A DNA stretch of 64,000 bases from Drechmeria coniospora (Eukaryota; Ascomycota; Sordariomycetes; Hypocreales; Ophiocordycipitaceae), in the NCBI RefSeq assembly GCF_001625195.1, contig NC_054389.1:11094520-11158519 (forward strand), given 5' to 3'. Position numbers and translations under genes: made by a program. Below, piece by piece: positions 13,050 to 25,901 of this stretch (its first letter is position 1; every line of letters begins with the position of its first letter). The notes beneath the pieces were generated by a model that was not told where the DNA came from, did no database searches, and saw only the letters and a list, made by a program, of their open reading frames with translations.

Positions 13050-16000
13050 ATGTCGAGATCAAGTGGCGAGCTGCCAGGGGATGACGAAGCACCTCCTCCG
13101 TACGAGCTTCATTCGTCGAGTCCTCTCCTCGCAAGCTCGCTTGCCGTCAACAGTAGGGCCTCCGAACGTGCCAGTGTTGCGTGCCCGTAGATGAGAATAT
13201 TCACTTACATGTGCCTCTGTCGCCTCAAGGGTACGGAAGCATCGATGTCACCTTCTCCTCGACTGCGCCCGAGGAGCTCGACCGCCTTCTACCACCATGG
13301 CCCGTCGCCGAGACGGCGCCGACTCCGTCTCAGCCGTGTCAGCCGTGTCCGCCCATGAGCATCGTCGTTCAAGTGGTCGGCAGTCGTGGTAAGCATCGCG
13401 CCATGCCGTCTCGAGGGCGGCCTTGAGAGTGCCGCCGATTGTTTGTTGACGGACGCAGGTGACGTCCAGCCGTTCATTGCCCTGGGAAATGAACTGCAGA
13501 AGCACGGCCATCGAGTCCGACTGGCCACGCACGGGGTTTTTGCCGATTTTGTTCGGTCGTCGAACCTCGAGTTCTTCGATGTAGGGGGGAACCCGGATGA
13601 TTTGATGGCTGTGAGTCCCGCCGTTGAAAGCCCCCCCCCCCCCCCCCCCCAGTCCCGATCGACAACGTATTGATTCGACGACAAGTACATGGTAAAAAAC
13701 CCTGGCCTTATTCCGTCACTCGAAAGCCTTCGCGGCGGCGATATTTCCAAAAAGCGCAAGATGATCAAGGACATGCTGCACGGCTTCTGGCTCTCCTGTG
13801 TCGAGCCGGATGAATTGTCTGGCCAGGCGTTCGTGGCCGACGCCATCATCGCCAACCCCCCGAGCTTCGCCCACGTCCATTGCGCCGAGGCGCTGGCCGT
13901 TCCCCTGCACATGATGTTCACCATGCCCTGGACAAGTACCCGTGCCTTTCCTCATCCTCTGGCAACCCTCAAGACGGACAACATAGAGCCCGGCACGGCC
14001 TACTACATGAGCTACGGCGTTGTTGATTTCATGACTTGGCAGGGGTTCGTCTCCCCGCCGCTTCCATCCTAGCCTTGCCCTTTCTCTCGCTGGGCCAACG
14101 CTCACCTGCCATGCAGATTGGGAGACATCATCAACAACTGGCGATCGAATGACCTGAATCTGGAAAAGGTCCCCGCCTGCGTTGGACCAGGTCTCCTCGA
14201 CACGCTCAAGGTTCCGTGGACCTATTGCTGGTCTCCGACCCTGGTTCCCAAGCCACAAGACTGGCCTTCCTACATCGACGTCTGCGGCTTCTTCATGCGA
14301 GACGAGCCGGAATATGAGCCGCCCCGCGAGCTCGCCGACTTCCTCGAGTCGGGGCCCATGCCGGTCTACATTGGATTTGGCAGCATAGTTCTTGAAAACG
14401 CGCAAGAAATGACGCGCACCATTTTGCAGGGCTGCGAAAGAGCCGGCGTGAGAGCCGTCATCTCGCGCGGTTGGAGCAATCTGGGCGGTGACTCGCCCAA
14501 CACCAAGGACGTGTTTTATCTAGGGGACTGTCCGCATGGTATGCACTCCTTCCCCCAGTCTCGTACCCGTAGCCTCTCGTTCCTAGGCCCTCGGCCCCGT
14601 CCTGTTCAGTCGGCCGCTGATGCTGGTCGCAGAGTGGCTCTTCAAGCGCGTTGCCGCCGTCGTGCACCATGGGGGTGCCGGGACGACGGCCTGCGGCCTG
14701 CTCAACGCTCGACCTACTTTCATCGTCCCCTTCTTCGGCGAGTGAGTTGATGCCAGCTTCCCCCACCATCTGTCAACCCCGGACGCAGTCGCTCACACGA
14801 ATGCGACGTACCTAGCCAGCCGTTTTGGGGTAGCATCATCGCCTCCAAGGGCATCGGACCGGTTCCTATCCGGCATCAGGACCTGGACGCTGATAATTTG
14901 GCCTCCGCATTGCGCTTCTGCCTCGAGCCCGAGGTGCAGAAGTCGACGCAAGCAATGTCCGAGCTGATACGTTTAGAGCACGGCGTCAAGTCGGCCGTCG
15001 AATCCTTCCACGCTCGGCTACCCGCTGCGAACATCACCTGCGACCTGAGTCACAATCATCCGGCTCGCTGGTCCTACTCCTTGCCACAAGCGCGCGGGAC
15101 ACGCCAACTCAAGCTCTCGGACACAGCGCTGGCCATTTTACTCCAACGGAAACTGGTCAAGCCATCCGATGTGCAACCGTAAGATGACCGGAGGCCACTT
15201 GCAAGCGTGCTGCGGGCGTCGCGAGGGCTGACTGACGTTGGGACTCTTTTAGGCTGCGAGCGGTTCCTTATCATATTGACATCAATCACTGGGACCCCCT
15301 CACGGCAGGAGCCGCTTCGCTTTTCGGCACCGTGTCCAACTTCACCGTCGCCCTCGGCGGCACTTTCGTCGATCCATACAAAAAGTATCGGAGTGCCCTC
15401 TCGAGCGGGAAAGACAAAAAAACGGCGAGCCTCGCTTCAGCTGCAGCGGCCGGTAAGGGTCTCGGCCAGGCGAGCGGTTCCGTCGTGAAAGGGGCGTTGG
15501 TCGACATGCCGCTTGCCTTGGCCGAAGGGTTGCGGGCCACGCCGAAGCTGTATGGTGATACCGTCGAGGACCATGGAAAAGTGACTGACTGGAAGAGTGG
15601 CGGAGTCGTTGCGGGCAAGGTATATCCCCCCCTGCCCTACTTCACCACATCATGCGGTTCTAACGAATGCTCATCTAGTCCTTTGGGTTTGGCATGTACC
15701 GTGGCCTGACGGAATTCGTGACGAAGCCAATGGATGGAGCGAAAAAGGAGGGCTCCTTGGGCTTCATCAAAGGTGTCGGAAAGGGTTCCGTTGGCCTCAT
15801 CGCCAAGCCAGGTGCTGGTGAGCTGCCATCTCTCCCTCTTCCTTGTGCATGGCATGGTGCCACGATGGAGACGATCAGCAAAAACATGGGCTAACCCGGT
15901 GAACAGCCATGGTTGGCCTCATCGCATACCCCGCCAAAGGGATCTACGAAAGCATCAAGGCGCTTAATCGCAGTGGTCTGAAACGATTGGATATGGCGAG

Positions 16001-16085
16001 AACAGCAAGGCTAGAGGCTGCTCGTGAGGTCGGTTGTTCAAAGAAGGAAGAGGAGTCTATCCTGCAAGGTTTTGAGCAGTTTTGA
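13050..16085 (+). CDS. Sterol-glucosyltransferase-like protein (GT1/GT28 type)
   Basis: About 783 residues in ten exons. Phase-checked introns are 13389-13458, 13611-13685, 14045-14116, 14539-14632, 14742-14815, 15179-15252, 15620-15678 and 15818-15906; the first, best placed at 13153-13229, is uncertain. The start ATG at 13050 gives an N-terminus with [11 protein letters not shown]. The N-terminal glycosyltransferase domain (about 78-220) has GSRGDVQPF, the hallmark of sterol glucosyltransferases; the C-terminal half has HHGGAGTT (about 410-417), the UDP-sugar binding motif. A further 220 residues, rich in Gly/Lys/Ala ([21 protein letters not shown]), follow, as in fungal paralogues lacking the PH/GRAM modules of Atg26. 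Expected reaction: transfer of glucose from UDP-glucose to a sterol or similar lipid, on the cytosolic membrane face. The acceptor is not shown by sequence. The intron at 13611 carries a run of 20 C. Confidence 0.86.
13631..13650 (+). repeat. 20-base C-tract inside an intron
   Basis: Uninterrupted C20 on the sense strand within the 75-base intron 13611-13685 of the glucosyltransferase-like gene, filling over a quarter of the intron. Confidence 0.9.
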
Positions 16086-18049
16086 CAGCTCGAGCTCGGT
16101 CCGGAGGCCGCTTTGCTTGCTCCCGGTGGTGAATAACAGATCCTTTATACATACATGTATTCATCTACTGGGCCACCAATTTTGGGGGGATTGGCACGAT
16201 GTTTGTTCAACCTTTTCCGTCGAAAGGTTGCATCGGAGGATATCAGCGCAAGTCCCGAACGGTCCTGCTAGAATCGAGGGAACCGGAAAGGTGTCCCAAG
16301 TTGCCTGGCTTCATCCTGGTATGGATGTTTCCACCCTCCCTGGCAGGAGGCAACTGTAAGTACATGCGTGACCATGTATTAGTCCATGTCCATACAGATC
16401 AGAGTACATTACATGCACTTGAGAATTTTGATGGCAGAGCACGTACTTGCATCTGCATGTACAAAACACCTACACCAACACTACAGTACGAGCGAGTGCC
16501 GCAAAATGCCGAGTTTAATTAATATTCACGTACTTGCAGGGTTGACGTCCTTGCTCCGTCCTCCGCAAGTACAAGTACGTTGTACTTGCGACAATTACTT
16601 GGGTGTACTCCGTATTAATTACCGCGCAGATACTCCGTACCTACAAATATTAATTTAGCAAGTACTATTTGTACATTACGCGCAAAATAACGCGATAGCA
16701 GTACGGCGTACGGAGTAATAAGTACATGTAATTACTTACATATTAATACTCCGTACTCCGTGCTTGTAAGTCGTTTGAGTACTTACCCGCTGGTACAGTT
16801 GGTGGTCACGGTTCTCCGTCGCTGTATTGCTTACGTACTTGCGCGTACATGTAGTAATATCCTGTTGGTATCAAGTACATGCATGTCCAGAGTACTTGCA
16901 CGGGAAGGGGAACGGTATTCTGTACTCATGTTAATACCTACAGCATACGGAATACCTACTGTATTATAGTGGCGCGAGTCATCAAGTGGATTGAAGCCCC
17001 TTAAGTAATTTACCGAGGTATCGGCTAGATTATACTCGCTGTAATATTATAACTATTTACTTGAAAGTACACCTGCCTTGTACTAGAGTACTTCTGGAAT
17101 TACTACTTAGACGGCAGAAGTACAGATACAGATACAGTGACTCGACAAAAGTGACGATTCAGCTTTGGTGATGCTGCTCGTACAAGTTGAATCGACATTT
17201 TTGCCACCCCATTGTACTATGCCAGCATGTACTTACTGTACTTGTATTGTACAGTACTTACAAGTTCGCGTACGTGACCTGCTGTACTGTACTGGTTCGC
17301 ATTGTACCTACTAGGTACTTACTTATAGTGGTCTGTCTGTACAGTACCTAGTCGGTACGCGTAGTGAAAGGGGCAAAATATGAAAACGTACTTTGTACGG
17401 CGTAAGTAAACATTTATTATGTACTGTACTTATCATAATACCGTGCAACCAGTAGTACACTTCATGTACAGCAAATACAGTTCTTGCATGTACTTAACGT
17501 ACTTATACAAGCAGTACTGTACTTGCAAGACAGTTCAAACCGCACCGCACTGTATATGAACAGCAGTGCTTTCGGGTTTACGCAGCCAAGTCCTGTAATT
17601 AATTAGCACTTGCTGACAGCACTTGTAAGAAGACGGATAGCCTGGATAGATGGCACGATCGCGACCGTGATAGGTAAATACACTCACTACACTCACAAGT
17701 ATGCACACGAACGAGCGTAGGTGCAGTTTCAAGTGGCGCACTACTACCTTTTACATGTACCTACAGTACTTGTACAATGCGTCGTTTACTGTACTTGCAT
17801 GTACTTGCAGTAAGTAGAAGTAGGACTGTGCGAGCAAGTACTGGTACATGTAGTCTGTGCTCGGTGCAGCCATACAAGTACTGTAATGCAGCACTCGTGT
17901 TACGTACTAGTACCTAAATAACGTGCCGTCCATACTTGAACCTCCATTAGCCGCGCCCTTGCCACTAGTATGGCAAGGTGGCCTGCCCCTTTTGGTCACC
18001 GCCTGTCGTTGTCGTTGGCAGCACGAGTGGGGTGGGACCTCGGAGTCAG
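16086..18049. repeat. GTAC-rich intergenic island
   Basis: No gene. From about 16330 to 17930 the sequence is made of words such as AAGTACTTG, CATGTAC, ACTCCGTA and AATTAATA; GTAC alone occurs four times in 16561-16620, where chance predicts about 0.2. Stop codons are frequent in all frames. It ends abruptly where the pyrimidine-rich INO1 promoter begins. Confidence 0.7.
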
Positions 18050-18575
18050 CTGCCTGCCCCTCCATCCCCTCCCTCCCAACTCCCCGTCCATTTCTTCACC
18101 CTCCAAACAACCATAGACCATTTCTTCCAAACAACAAGAACACAACAAGACTCCTTTCGAACTGAACATCGCGTCAATCCCCCCGAAATTAGTAGCCCAG
18201 TATTCTCTGGCATATTTGCTTACCCATTGATCTCTCGGTCAACGCAAACCGACCCCTCTCCAACAAGACAATTAACCTGGTAGATCGAGGCATTTGATCC
18301 TCGGTCACTCAGTCGTCAAGACGTTTTCCAATCTTCTCAACTCGTAATTACCCCCCCCCCCGCCCCCTCCCTTGGCCCTCCGACCCTCTGCTGGCCCAGC
18401 CTAGCCAGAAATGCTGACCTTGCCGCCAGTGTGCACCACCCGTTCGCAGGAGCCCGTTGCTCAGCCGATTCCGGAGGAGCATCGGACTCGACCGAAACCC
18501 AGTAAAGGTCGACAGCAAGAACAAGCAGCAGCTCCCTACCCAGCACTTTGACCGCGCGTCTCCGCCAAGTCAACC
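18050..18575 (+). promoter_or_regulatory. Probable INO1 promoter and 5' leader
   Basis: Strongly pyrimidine-rich on the sense strand (18050-18120 and 18330-18420), with CAAACAAC/CACAACAAG stretches near 18100-18150 typical of fungal transcription start regions, and an 11-base C-tract at 18351-18361. The ATG context at 18576 is CAACCATGG, a strong fungal initiation context. I did not find a clear yeast-type inositol-response element (CATGTGAAAT). Confidence 0.55.
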
Positions 18576-20293
18576 ATGGCTCCTCACGCGCAAGTCAGCA
18601 CGGGCTCCTCGAACGGGCCGACGCAAGCCAACGGGCACGACCAGGCCAACGCCAAGGCCGCCACCTTTGTCGTCCGCTCCCCCAACGTCAGCTACACCGA
18701 CGACGAGATCAAGTCCAAGTACACCTACCGCACCACCAGTGTCGAGACCGACGTCGACGGCAACCATGTCGCCACCCCCAAGGAGGTCCTCTACGACTTC
18801 AAGGTCGACCGCAAGGTGCCCAAGCTCGGCATGATGCTCGTCGGCTGGGGCGGCAACAACGGCACCACCGTCACCGCCGGCATCCTCGCCAACCGCCGCC
18901 GCCTCGTCTGGGACACCAAGGAGGGCCCTCGCGAGGCCAACTACTACGGCTCCGTCGTCATGGGCTCCACCATGAAGCTCGGAACCGACGCCAAGACCAG
19001 CAAGGAGGTCAACATCCCCTTCCACAACGTCCTGCCCATGGTCCACCCCGACCATCTCGTCATCGGCGGCTGGGACATTAGCAGCATGAACCTGGCCAAG
19101 GCCATGGACCGCGCTCAGGTCCTCGAGCCTACCCTCAAGGCCCAGGTGAGGAAGGAGATGGCCGAGATGGTACCCCTGCCGTCCATCTACTACCCCGACT
19201 TCATCGCCGCCAACCAGGAGGACCGGGCCGACAACCTGCTCGAGGGCAGCCGAGCCTCGACGGCCCACGTCGAGAAGCTCCGCCAGGACATTCGCGACTT
19301 CAAGGCCGGCAACGATCTCGACAAGGTCATCGTCATGTGGACCGCCAACACGGAGCGATACGCCGACATCGTTCCCGGCGTCAACGACACGGCCGACAAC
19401 TTGCTCGCGTCGATTGACCGAGGTCACGACGAGGTCTCGCCCTCGACCGTCTTCGCCGTCGCCTGCATCCTCGAGAAGACGCCCTTCATCAACGGCTCCC
19501 CCCAGAACACGTTCGTTCCCGGCGCCCTCGAGCTCGCCGAAAGGCACGACTCCTTCATCGGCGGCGACGACTTCAAGTCGGGCCAGACCAAGATGAAGTC
19601 GGCCCTCGTCGACTTCCTCATCAACGCCGGCATCAAGCTGACGTCGATTGCGAGCTACAATCACCTCGGCAATAACGACGGGAAGAACCTGAGCTCGCAG
19701 AAGCAGTTCCGCTCCAAGGAGATCTCCAAGTCCAACGTCGTCGACGACATGGTCGAGGCGAACACGGTGCTCTACAAGAAGGGCGAGCACCCGGACCACT
19801 GCGTCGTCATCAAGTACATGCCCGCCGTCGCCGACAACAAGCGCGCGCTGGACGAGTACTACGCCGAGATCTTCCTCGGCGGCCACCAGACCATCTCGTA
19901 CGTCGCGATCCCTTGCCCTTTCTGTCGTCGCCTCCCTCTCCCACCCTATCCCCTCCGCCCCCTCCCCCACGCGATACCCCGACTGACCAAGCTAGCCTCT
20001 TCAACATCTGCGAGGACTCCCTGCTGGCCTCTCCTCTCATCATCGACCTCGTCATCCTTGCCGAGATGATGACTCGTATCCAGTGGAAGTCTTCCGGCGC
20101 CGAGGGCGGCTACAAGAACTTCCACAGCGTCCTGAGCGTCCTCAGCTACATGCTCAAGGCTCCCATGACCCCCCCGGGCACCCCCGTCGTCAACTCGCTT
20201 GCCAAGCAACGCGCCGCGCTGACCAACATCTTCCGCGCCTGCGTCGGCCTCGAGCCCGAGTCGGACATGACGCTCGAGCACAAGCTTTTCTAG
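18576..20293 (+). CDS. INO1: Myo-inositol-1-phosphate synthase
   Basis: Converts glucose 6-phosphate to 1D-myo-inositol 3-phosphate using NAD as internal cofactor, the committed step of inositol synthesis in the cytosol. Two exons (18576..19897, 19996..20293) with a 98-base GT-AG intron; phases join I-S-L-F-N across the junction. The product is 539 residues, close to yeast Ino1 (533). The Rossmann motif GWGGNNGTT lies at about 90-98. The conserved catalytic stretches [14 protein letters not shown] and KSNVVDDM are present, as is the C-terminal [19 protein letters not shown] region. The first 30 residues are a variable low-complexity leader usual in fungi. It is head-to-tail with MRC1 1.1 kb downstream. 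Together with CDS1 in this window it supplies precursors of phosphatidylinositol. Identification is essentially certain. Confidence 0.97.
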
Positions 20294-21427
20294 ACGCCTC
20301 GCCTCGTTTGAGTCGTCGAGCACGTTGCATTCTTCGTTGATGGGAGGAGATCTCCGTCCGGTCCTTACCGCCACCGCCCAACGGCAAGAAAACAAGAAAT
20401 AAAATAGGCAGAAACGGCACCTGCACTCGGACTTGACGAGGATAGAGTGGCTGAACCAAACATGCCCGTTTCTCCAACATGTCGTTTACATGTATGCAAC
20501 GTGCCTGTTTGTGCCCGGACCTAGGCGCGTAGGTGTACATGCTGTCGAGGTTTTGGGCGAGGCGCTGGTGAGCGTGTGACGATGTGCCTCGTAGTAGAGT
20601 GGCCGAGTGCAGGCCGCACACGTGGTTCTGCCCGTGCTAGCCCGTCACTGTTTTATGCTTTCATTCATGACGACACCAGGAGCACAATCTTGACTCTGCA
20701 ATGGCCAACCTGTGCGAGTTGTGCGCAATGTGTCGTGGAGAGTGGGAGATGGATGGATGGCAGCGGTGGCTGAACGGTGAGTAAAGTTGGAAGTATTTGC
20801 AAGTACTCCGTACTCGGCACTACTTACGGAGTACACAATACCTGTTTTCATTAGCACAAGTAAAACATATCATGCAGTGTAGTTGTAAGTACGGAGTACA
20901 TTTACAGGTAAACGTAAGAGTGCAAGTAGGGGTTCTCACCACTTACTTTTACACAGATGTAAGTGCTTACTCCGTACTCCGTACAGTGAGCAGTAATAGT
21001 GAGCAGTAATTACTCTGTAATACTCTGTACCTGGTGCAGTATTAGTTACGGAGTGCTTGCAATTAACGTACTCCGTACGGAGTACCAGGTAATACCTAGT
21101 AAGTATTACCAGGCACTGTCCTCACGTGCTCCGTAGTGTAAGTACAGTAAGTAATAAGTAAGTACTTTTTCCGTACAGTACGGAGCAAGTACTTCCCTGC
21201 AGATGCGCAAGTATCAATTAGCGAGAGTGGCGGTGCCTCGCGCCACATCGAGTCGCGTCGGCGCGTCAAGCTCCCCACTCACTTTACCAACTTGCCTTCC
21301 GCAGACATACCATCCTCATACCTTGCCCAGTGCAAGCCTTGAGCATGTCATCTGCCATCATTTTTAGTCTTTCATGTTAAAATCGACATTTCATTTAGGC
21401 CATCTACGCCGTTGATCGCTGACGAGA
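20294..21427. other. INO1-MRC1 spacer with an 18-base palindrome
   Basis: 3' flank of INO1 followed by a GTAC-word island at about 20780-21190 containing the perfect palindrome GTACTCCGTACGGAGTAC at 21068-21085. The last 200 bases are ordinary promoter-like sequence before the MRC1 ATG. No gene seen. Confidence 0.6.
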
Positions 21428-24400
21428 ATGGCTTCGTCGCCATCGCCCTCCCCCGCCTCGCGAGGCCCATCTCCCGAGCGATTGACCCCCCGATCCAAGA
21501 TCAAAGCCCTGCTCGCGACGGTGGGAAGCAGTGATGACGAGGACGGGCTGGTATCGTTGGCTCGAAGGGAGGGAAGCAGCTCTCGCCGATGCACACCAAA
21601 AGCACATGCCCAGGATGATTCGGAGGAATCCGACGTCACCCTTCGGCCTAGAGGGAAGCTCGCGTCCCGAATGCGAAGGAACTCGGCAGCCAAAGATTCC
21701 AATTCCATGGAGCCTGCGGCCGAGAAAGCGGCAAGGCGTGTCGAAGAATTTCGGGAACGTGAGCAAGCGGAGGCCGAACCCGAGGCAAGCGGTGGTGAGG
21801 CGGCAGACATTGACGATGACGACGACGAACTACCCGTCGCTCCTAGACGTTTGAAGCGACGGGCCACTCGGCAGTCCACACCAGGCGTCACGGAGAGGTC
21901 TGCCACTCGCTCTCCGAGTCCCGGACTCTTCGTTTCGTCTCCAGTGCGGCCTTGTCCGGAAACGAGCATCGAGCAGGGATCCGACTCCGACGCTGAACTG
22001 CCAGCCCTCAAGTCCGATCGCTTCAGGGCCCTTGTCGAACGCAAGAAACAAGAACGTCTGGCGCGTGAAGCAGCCGATGAAGCCCTGAAAGCCGAGAAAC
22101 GAGCGCGACAGGAGAACCTTGCCTCAGAACTCGAACAGCTGGAATCGGACGACTCTGGCATCACCGACGACGAAGCCGGACGCAAGCTGACGCAAGGGGA
22201 TCGACCGTCACGAAAGGCCAGCAAGAAGGCCATGGAAGATATTAATCGGGAGACGCAGCGTATGGCGAGAAACATGCAGCTCACCCACGAGGCGCGAACG
22301 AGGAAGAAGATCACCAAGGCCAGCCTATTTGCAAAGTTCAACTTTCGGCCTGCCAGCATCGCACCGGAACCCAAGAAGCACAGTTCCAGCCGGCCATCCT
22401 CACCAGTTTCCGACGTGGACATGAAGGATGTCGAAACGCCGCCAAGCTCCCCGCCCGCCGCGAAAGCTACGAGGCATTCGCCAGCTGAGCATGCCACCGA
22501 TGCCAAAGAGCATAACTCTGACGAGGGGCTTCCCTGCCCAGATGATGTCGTGAACTCGTCACAGCCTTCGGACAAAGTGAAGGGCAAGAGCAAGGACACG
22601 GCTCCATCCATCGACCTTGACAAGCCTGCCACGAAACCCCAGCGGCGCGTTCGCGTTCAATTATGCATGGTGAATGCGAACAACAAGGTTACCACTGTCA
22701 GCTCTGACGAAGACCTTCTGGTTACTCGGACTACCAAAGAAAGGACCAACGCCGTCTTCGACCGCATTCCGGCCAACGTGGACAGAGAATCGCGCTCTTT
22801 GAAAGCCCTTCGAGCTCTGGCCCAAGTCAAATCGCCAGGGAAAAGCAGCCGTCGCGGTGATGACCACGCAACCATGACTTCAGGCGAGCTTCAAGCCCAG
22901 CTCTATCTGAAGGCCAGACAGCAGGCTAAGCTTGAGCGCGAGAACCGGCTTGATTTGCTCAAGGCTCAAGGAATCATTGTCCCGACTGCCGACGAGCGCG
23001 AACGCCAGGAGCAAGAAGTAGAAGACCTCGTTGCCAAGGCCAGAAAGGAGGCTGAGCAAATCATGCAACAAGAGCGGGCCGACGCCAAGAAGGACGGGCA
23101 GGCCAAGGGCGAGGTAGACCCTCTAGCTTGGGACGACAGCGAAGAGGATGAAGAGTACCAGGACTCGACCAACGAAGCGGATGTTGAGGAGTCTGCCATT
23201 GAACTCTCTGGTTCCGACGAAAGCGAGGATGAGGCCGAGGACGAGGAAGAGGCAACGGTGGATGATGTTAAAGTGCTTTTTGACGAGGACGCCGATTCGG
23301 TATGCTCCGAGGCCGAGCCGCAAACCAACCACGACAGCAAGGAGGATTCTGGCGGCGATGATGACGGTGAGCTCCCTGCTCTCAAACAAAGACGGCCTCG
23401 CAACCACACTGCCATCCTCTCCGACGACGAAGCGGAGGTTGAGGCAACGCCGCGACCCCCGAGAACGGTTTCCCACACGACCCCTGGAGCACCCAAAACG
23501 GTCTCACCGGCCGTTCCCACCTCGGTTCTTCGCTCAGCCAGGAAGACATTTATTCCTGGGCTACCTGTTCAAGGTGCCGCAGGTCTCGGCCTGACGCAAA
23601 TATTTGCCGGAACTATGGATGACAGTCAACCTGGCTCCTTCTTGGCACCGACTCAGTCCATGATGCCCGACTTTGACCATTTCCCCGACTCCAACTTCTC
23701 GGCTACCGCGAACGAAGGTGGGGAAGACGTTATCATGAATTCGCAATGGGATATGACCCAAGGCGCGACACAAGCGCAAGAGAGCCGCTCAGTGCCGTCA
23801 CCGTCTCAAAGGTGCGGCGTTGATGGCATGACTCCTGGCGACGCCAATACACAAACAACCGAGATGATGGACCTTTCCCAAGACGGTGGACTGGCGACGC
23901 ATACTCCCATCAGGGACAGATTTGTCGAACCTCCGATTTCTACGGTTGAAACTGTAGCCGCTGATCAGAACGGCGACGCAACTCACGAATCGCCGCTTGT
24001 TCGCCGGGGACGACTCCGTCAAAAGATGGCGATGCTAGAGGTCGAGGAAACCACCTCTGCTGTTGCCGACAAGGCTGCGGATAACGCCTTCGGCGTCATG
24101 GCGGAGCACGCAAGGAAGGGGAAAGGAAAGCGGCTCGTCGACAACTTTGATCGGAAAAAGACCAAAGCCAAGGAAATGGTGGAGGAACAGGCCGACGAAT
24201 CCGAAGACGAGTACGCCGGTCTTGGCGGTGCCGATGGCGAGGACAGTGACAATGAGTCGGAGGGGTCGGTGCAAGAAATCATCGACGACGAAGCCGGCAA
24301 CGACGTTGATGAAGGCAAGCTGGCAGCCTTTTATGCGTAAGCTCCCTTCTCCCCTATGATACCACATTAGGTTGAAAGAGCGAAGCGATGCTAACAATTA

Positions 24401-25425
24401 GAAGTGACCGGGCGCGAGCCAGCGATGAAAAGGAGGTGGAAAAGCTATTCAAGGACATTACAACGGGTATGCTGCGTCGCAAGCGCGGCGCAGACTACGA
24501 CCTCTCCGACTCGGACGACGGCGGCGAGGCGCGCAGGAGAATGAAGCGTCGGCAGTTTGCCAAGATGCAAAAGGCCCTATTCTCCGATGAGCGCGTCAAG
24601 AAGATGGCCGAAAACCCGGGCAACCAGGCCTTCCTCCGCACCATCGAGGACCACGGCAGCGACGACGACATGGACATGCTCCACGTCGTGGACGGAAACG
24701 TGGATCAGCCACAGTCGCAGGATGATACTTCGTCGCAGCCGTCACGGGTGACGACGACGATTCCTGACAGCCAGCCTACCGAGCACCGGGCTCTCGCCGC
24801 TTCCGGAGCGAACAGCAGACCCGCGGCGCACATGCGACGCACCAAGGATGGGAGGAAGCCGTCGAATATTGGCGAGGTGCGCGAGACGCTCTCCAACCTC
24901 CTCGAAGAGCGCGAGGGGTCCATCGTTCCGGCAACACAGGCTGGATCCGACAGCGAGAGCGAGGGTGAGGCTCTCCGCAGCGACAAGGAAAACACGACAG
25001 CAAGGGCCAAGTCCTCCGAGGCTGTGGTGGACCGCATAAGGCTCAAGCGCAACGGCTCGTCGGCCTCGTCGGCGTCAGGGTCGCGCCTCGCTTTTGCCGC
25101 CAGCGCAAGCAGCTCGTCGTTCAAGGTCCCCGCGCTGCTTCGACGGGCGACGACCAACTCGTCGCTCATGTCCGGGTCCGGCAACAGCAGCGGCAGCAAC
25201 AGCCCGTCGACGGCAGGAACTACCACGGCTGGCGGCTTCGGCGACGAGGCCAAGATCAAGAAGGGCGCTGGGAAGAAGAGCGGCATCGGCGGTTTCCACC
25301 GCGAGACGGAGCAGCGGGCGATGATGAAGGAGAGCGAGCGAAGGAGAGAGCAGAAGAAGGTCAAGGGGGCAGTGAAGAGGGTCGGCATGGTCGGGGGGCT
25401 GCTGGGCAGGGGGTCTTTCGAGTGA
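21428..25425 (+). CDS. MRC1: Mediator of replication checkpoint (Mrc1/Claspin)
   Basis: Two exons (21428..24336, 24402..25425) give 1310 residues. The 65-base intron has a perfect TGCTAAC branch site 8 bases before its TTAG acceptor. The N-terminus has RSKIKALLATVGSSDDED, the conserved Mrc1 start. The middle is acidic and Ser-rich with scattered SQ/TQ sites for the ATR-family kinase (TQ in MTQGATQAQ, SQ in SQDDTSSQPS). The conserved Mrc1-like domain spans roughly 860-1050 across the intron, including LRQKMAMLEVEE and the basic RRRMKRRQFAKMQKALF block. Known role: travels with the replisome (Tof1-Csm3), stabilises stalled forks and relays Mec1/ATR signals to the effector kinase. The C-terminal 250 residues are low complexity. 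The gene is convergent with the methyltransferase gene downstream. No frame break is seen. Confidence 0.92.
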
Positions 25426-25901
25426 GCAGCAGCCGCGGACAGCCGCGAAAGCATGATTCTCCACCGCACCGGTTATCATCATGGTTCGGACGGCGTTTGG
25501 CATGGGGTGTGCACACTACGTGGTGCGAGGACGGCAGGTTTGGCGTTTCGGCATGCTTACACTACTTTGAAGATCATCATCAAGGAATGGCATACTTCTT
25601 CAATGGATGAATAGAATCACCTCACAAGGATGGGCATGCCGTGGGCCCCATACCTGCACTACACGCTCAGACTCTGCTTGATCCGCGAATACAGCGCCAT
25701 GGATTTTAATGGGCGCGAAGATGGAATACCTAGGTACCTCTTGACATTGCTCAATGAGGGGATATTCGTAAAGTGCCACACAACTCCCCAGGGCATTGGC
25801 CACTGCCGACGGTATTCATTTCGAACTCAAGCTCGCATCCGTCGTAAACGTCGTTATCCGAAGGCGGCCACGGCCAGCTCGGGCGTGGCGGTTCGGGTCC
25901 A
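25426..25901. other. Convergent 3' spacer MRC1/methyltransferase
   Basis: 476 bases between two stop codons. Nothing recognisable beyond 3' flanking sequence; few GTAC words. Confidence 0.6.

Noticed and set aside
16330..17930. Repeat-induced point mutation as the cause of AT-rich spacers
   Set aside because: The sequence consists of intact recurring GTAC words rather than a C-to-T decayed transposon, and no transposon remnant is recognisable.
18570..19970. 466-residue frame antisense to INO1
   Set aside because: Mirror frame of a GC-rich exon; the + strand is unmistakably INO1.
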